DNA of 64,000 nucleotides from contig JAUIRK010000052.1 of assembly GCA_030549495.1 (NCBI GenBank), positions 496,001 to 560,000 of the forward strand. Reading direction: 5' to 3'. Of this stretch, positions 62,342 to 64,000 are shown in pieces. Within the stretch, counting starts at the first letter, position 1. The number at the start of each line of letters is the position of its first letter. The position numbers were made by a program, and so were the translations under genes. This stretch comes from Nectonema munidae. Taxonomy: Eukaryota; Nematomorpha; Nectonematoida; Nectonematidae. The notes below the pieces were generated by a model. It had not been told where the DNA came from and did not search any database. It saw only the letters and a program-made list of their open reading frames with translations.

Positions 62342-64000
62342 CTGAAATATATAAAATATGAAATAAAATATGTGGAAGAATTATTATATATCATTTGATT
62401 AATTAATTAAGAAATAAAAATTTTCCTTATAAGGGGAATCCAGACAGGTTTCACCCATTTTCAGAGAGTGAAAAAATCTTTCAGATAAAATCAAGTCTGC
62501 TTTTTCATTTGAAAAGTAAATTTTAAAAACGTAATCGCTTGCTTTCTTTTAATATGAATTTTCATATGACTATTTGCACGTATGACAGACAACTTGATAT
62601 TTATAAACCGTATATGCTAGTATAAAGTGTGTCTGTCTATTAGAGCATTTATAAAAATAAATATAACTTACTATAATTGGAAGTTAAAAGCTAATATTAT
62701 GAACGTGAAAACAGGGCTTTCAAAAGCCTTTGTGGTGCTTAACGGGAAAAGTTGCCGTAGCAGGACCTCACTATTGCATACAACAATTGCTTTGTTCAGT
62801 GTCTACAAAATACTCTTATAAAATAAATGCGAGGTTTTAAATTTAGACAACTCCATAAACATATTTCTGGTTTTACCATTAGAAACGTTTTTAATGAAAC
62901 AATAAAGGACATCTCAATCAGATTTGATAGCAATTAAGAGCTTACTCCCATCTCTAAAATGGAATGGTATTTTATGTATTTTATGCTGGGACCAAAATAA
63001 AAGACTAGCTTGTGAAAAATAAAGCAAAAAGCAAAAAATACTTTAAAAACAATTAATTTGAACTATAAAAGCTTGTTTTTATTTTGTAAATAAAGTTTAT
63101 TTTAACGTATAATAAAAACAGTAGCAAGTAGAACCAACTAAATATAAATTTTATTACATCTGCGAAAAAAAAGTTTTATAAGCAAAATTGAAGGGTGAAC
63201 AAAAACTGAAAATAACGAAGCACAAGCTTCTACAACATTAAAGAAAGGATTAAATGGGTGCGTGAGTTAGGTAAGTTAGATATGGCCTTTCGATAACTCA
63301 AGGTCTTGGGTTCGACCCCGCACAAAGCCTACTTTCCTCGTAGTTGGATACAAGCAGCGTAATTGTGCCTTCTCGGTGAAAATACCCCATAGTACTTTTC
63401 GCTTTTAAATAGCCTGAAATAGTTTTTAAGTGATGCATATGCAACAAATAGAATAGTAGGGAAAATGCATTTGCAAAGATATTAGTTGTAGGTTTGATTG
63501 ATAAATCAAATCCTTGGACTGTACTGTCCATCATGTATGCATGGCTGGTATTGTGAGTTTTTATTTATATTTTAAAAAGTGGTTGACGTAAGGTTTGAAG
63601 TGGTAACCTGTCTTGTGTGAAATATCTACATGATTTCTAATATTTAGGTGCCGAAAAATTTTAAAACGGTAGGTTTGAAGAGATGGACGGTTATATGAGG
63701 GACCGGTTTAGAAACAAAGTTCCGCAATATATGTTAACTATATTTCAGTTAAAGGAAATAAGGTTTTAAGTTGTGAATAGTTTTTACAATATCAGCGAGA
63801 GAACTTAAATAAAAATTTTTTTATATGTAAAGAGAAGGATATGTAATCCTTGAACAAAAACTAGAAATCATTGAAAAGTATGAAAAAGACATGAAATGCG
63901 TTCATATCGCTCATGAAATGATTGTGGTAATAGGCATATTAATATTTCAAATAAAAATATGATAAAAAGTTTATAGAATAACGGTTTAAATGATCTTGAA
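62342..64000. other. Upstream part of POLQ, first exon(s) not found
   Basis: The first visible exon starts in mid-codon, so an upstream intron begins here. I could not identify the exon with the start codon in this stretch; it may be short, poorly conserved, or beyond the window. Only a SINE (63256-63400) is recognised. Confidence 0.5.
63256..63400 (+). repeat. tRNA-derived SINE, family 1, plus-strand copy
   Basis: It reads GGGTGCGTGAGTTAGGTAAG, then TCTTGGGTTCGACCCCGC (box B) and CCTACTTTCCTCGTAG, ending near CATAGTACTTTTCGC. It lies upstream of the visible POLQ exons, in the opposite direction. Confidence 0.75.

Noticed and set aside
62342-62480. ATGGGTGAAACC near 62456 as the POLQ start exon
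   Set aside because: The phase could fit, but the donor is weak and there is no conserved sequence to support it.

Overview
The window looks like nuclear DNA of an invertebrate animal. It is strongly AT-rich, full of transposon remnants and tRNA-derived SINEs, and its one recognisable host gene is split into many exons with GT-AG introns. An arthropod, perhaps a crustacean, is a guess from the repeat content. No bacterial-style gene arrangement, rRNA gene or CRISPR array is visible.

The host gene lies on the minus strand from 62341 down to 24017. It is an orthologue of DNA polymerase theta (POLQ / mus308), the helicase-polymerase of microhomology-mediated end joining. I assembled 17 exons by hand. 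Every junction keeps phase, all 16 introns are GT-AG, and the chain reads without a stop through 1585 residues. The 5' exon(s) with the start codon were not found. Exons 1-9 carry the superfamily 2 helicase motifs (Q-motif, I, Ia, Ib, II, III, IV, V, VI). Exons 10-13 carry the rest of the helicase-like region, and exons 14-17 a short linker plus the family A polymerase (motifs A, B and C). An AATAAA signal lies about 130 bases past the stop.

The introns hold most of the unusual material. The intron at 54077-48736 is 5342 bases, of which 5263 are an uninterrupted (TG)n array, (CA)n in the transcript. Other introns contain a non-LTR retrotransposon lacking its RT active-site segment (32.2-33.8 kb), a decayed copy of a zinc-finger / putative DDE transposase gene (34.6-36.3 kb), a foldback element (38.3-38.8 kb), a piggyBac transposase tail (43.5 kb), an iterated-motif MITE (43.8-44.0 kb), hAT-like non-autonomous elements (24.6-25.2, 26.6-26.8, 58.8-59.1 kb) and several SINEs.

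The 24 kb downstream of the gene (1-24 kb) has no host gene that I can recognise. It contains a pure 1.7-kb (ATC)n array (8510-10217), a 2-kb element bounded by inverted repeats that carries the better copy of the putative transposase (14060-16019), a decayed LINE with a TTAA-flanked MITE inside it (18.4-19.3 kb), more copies of that MITE family, and two inverted copies of a hairpin/(CAA)n repeat (21.7 and 23.5 kb).

The best candidates for something new are the DNA transposon family behind the 14-16 kb and 34-36 kb copies, the TTAA MITE family that sits near a piggyBac relic, the divergent compact POLQ, and the two extremely long pure microsatellites.
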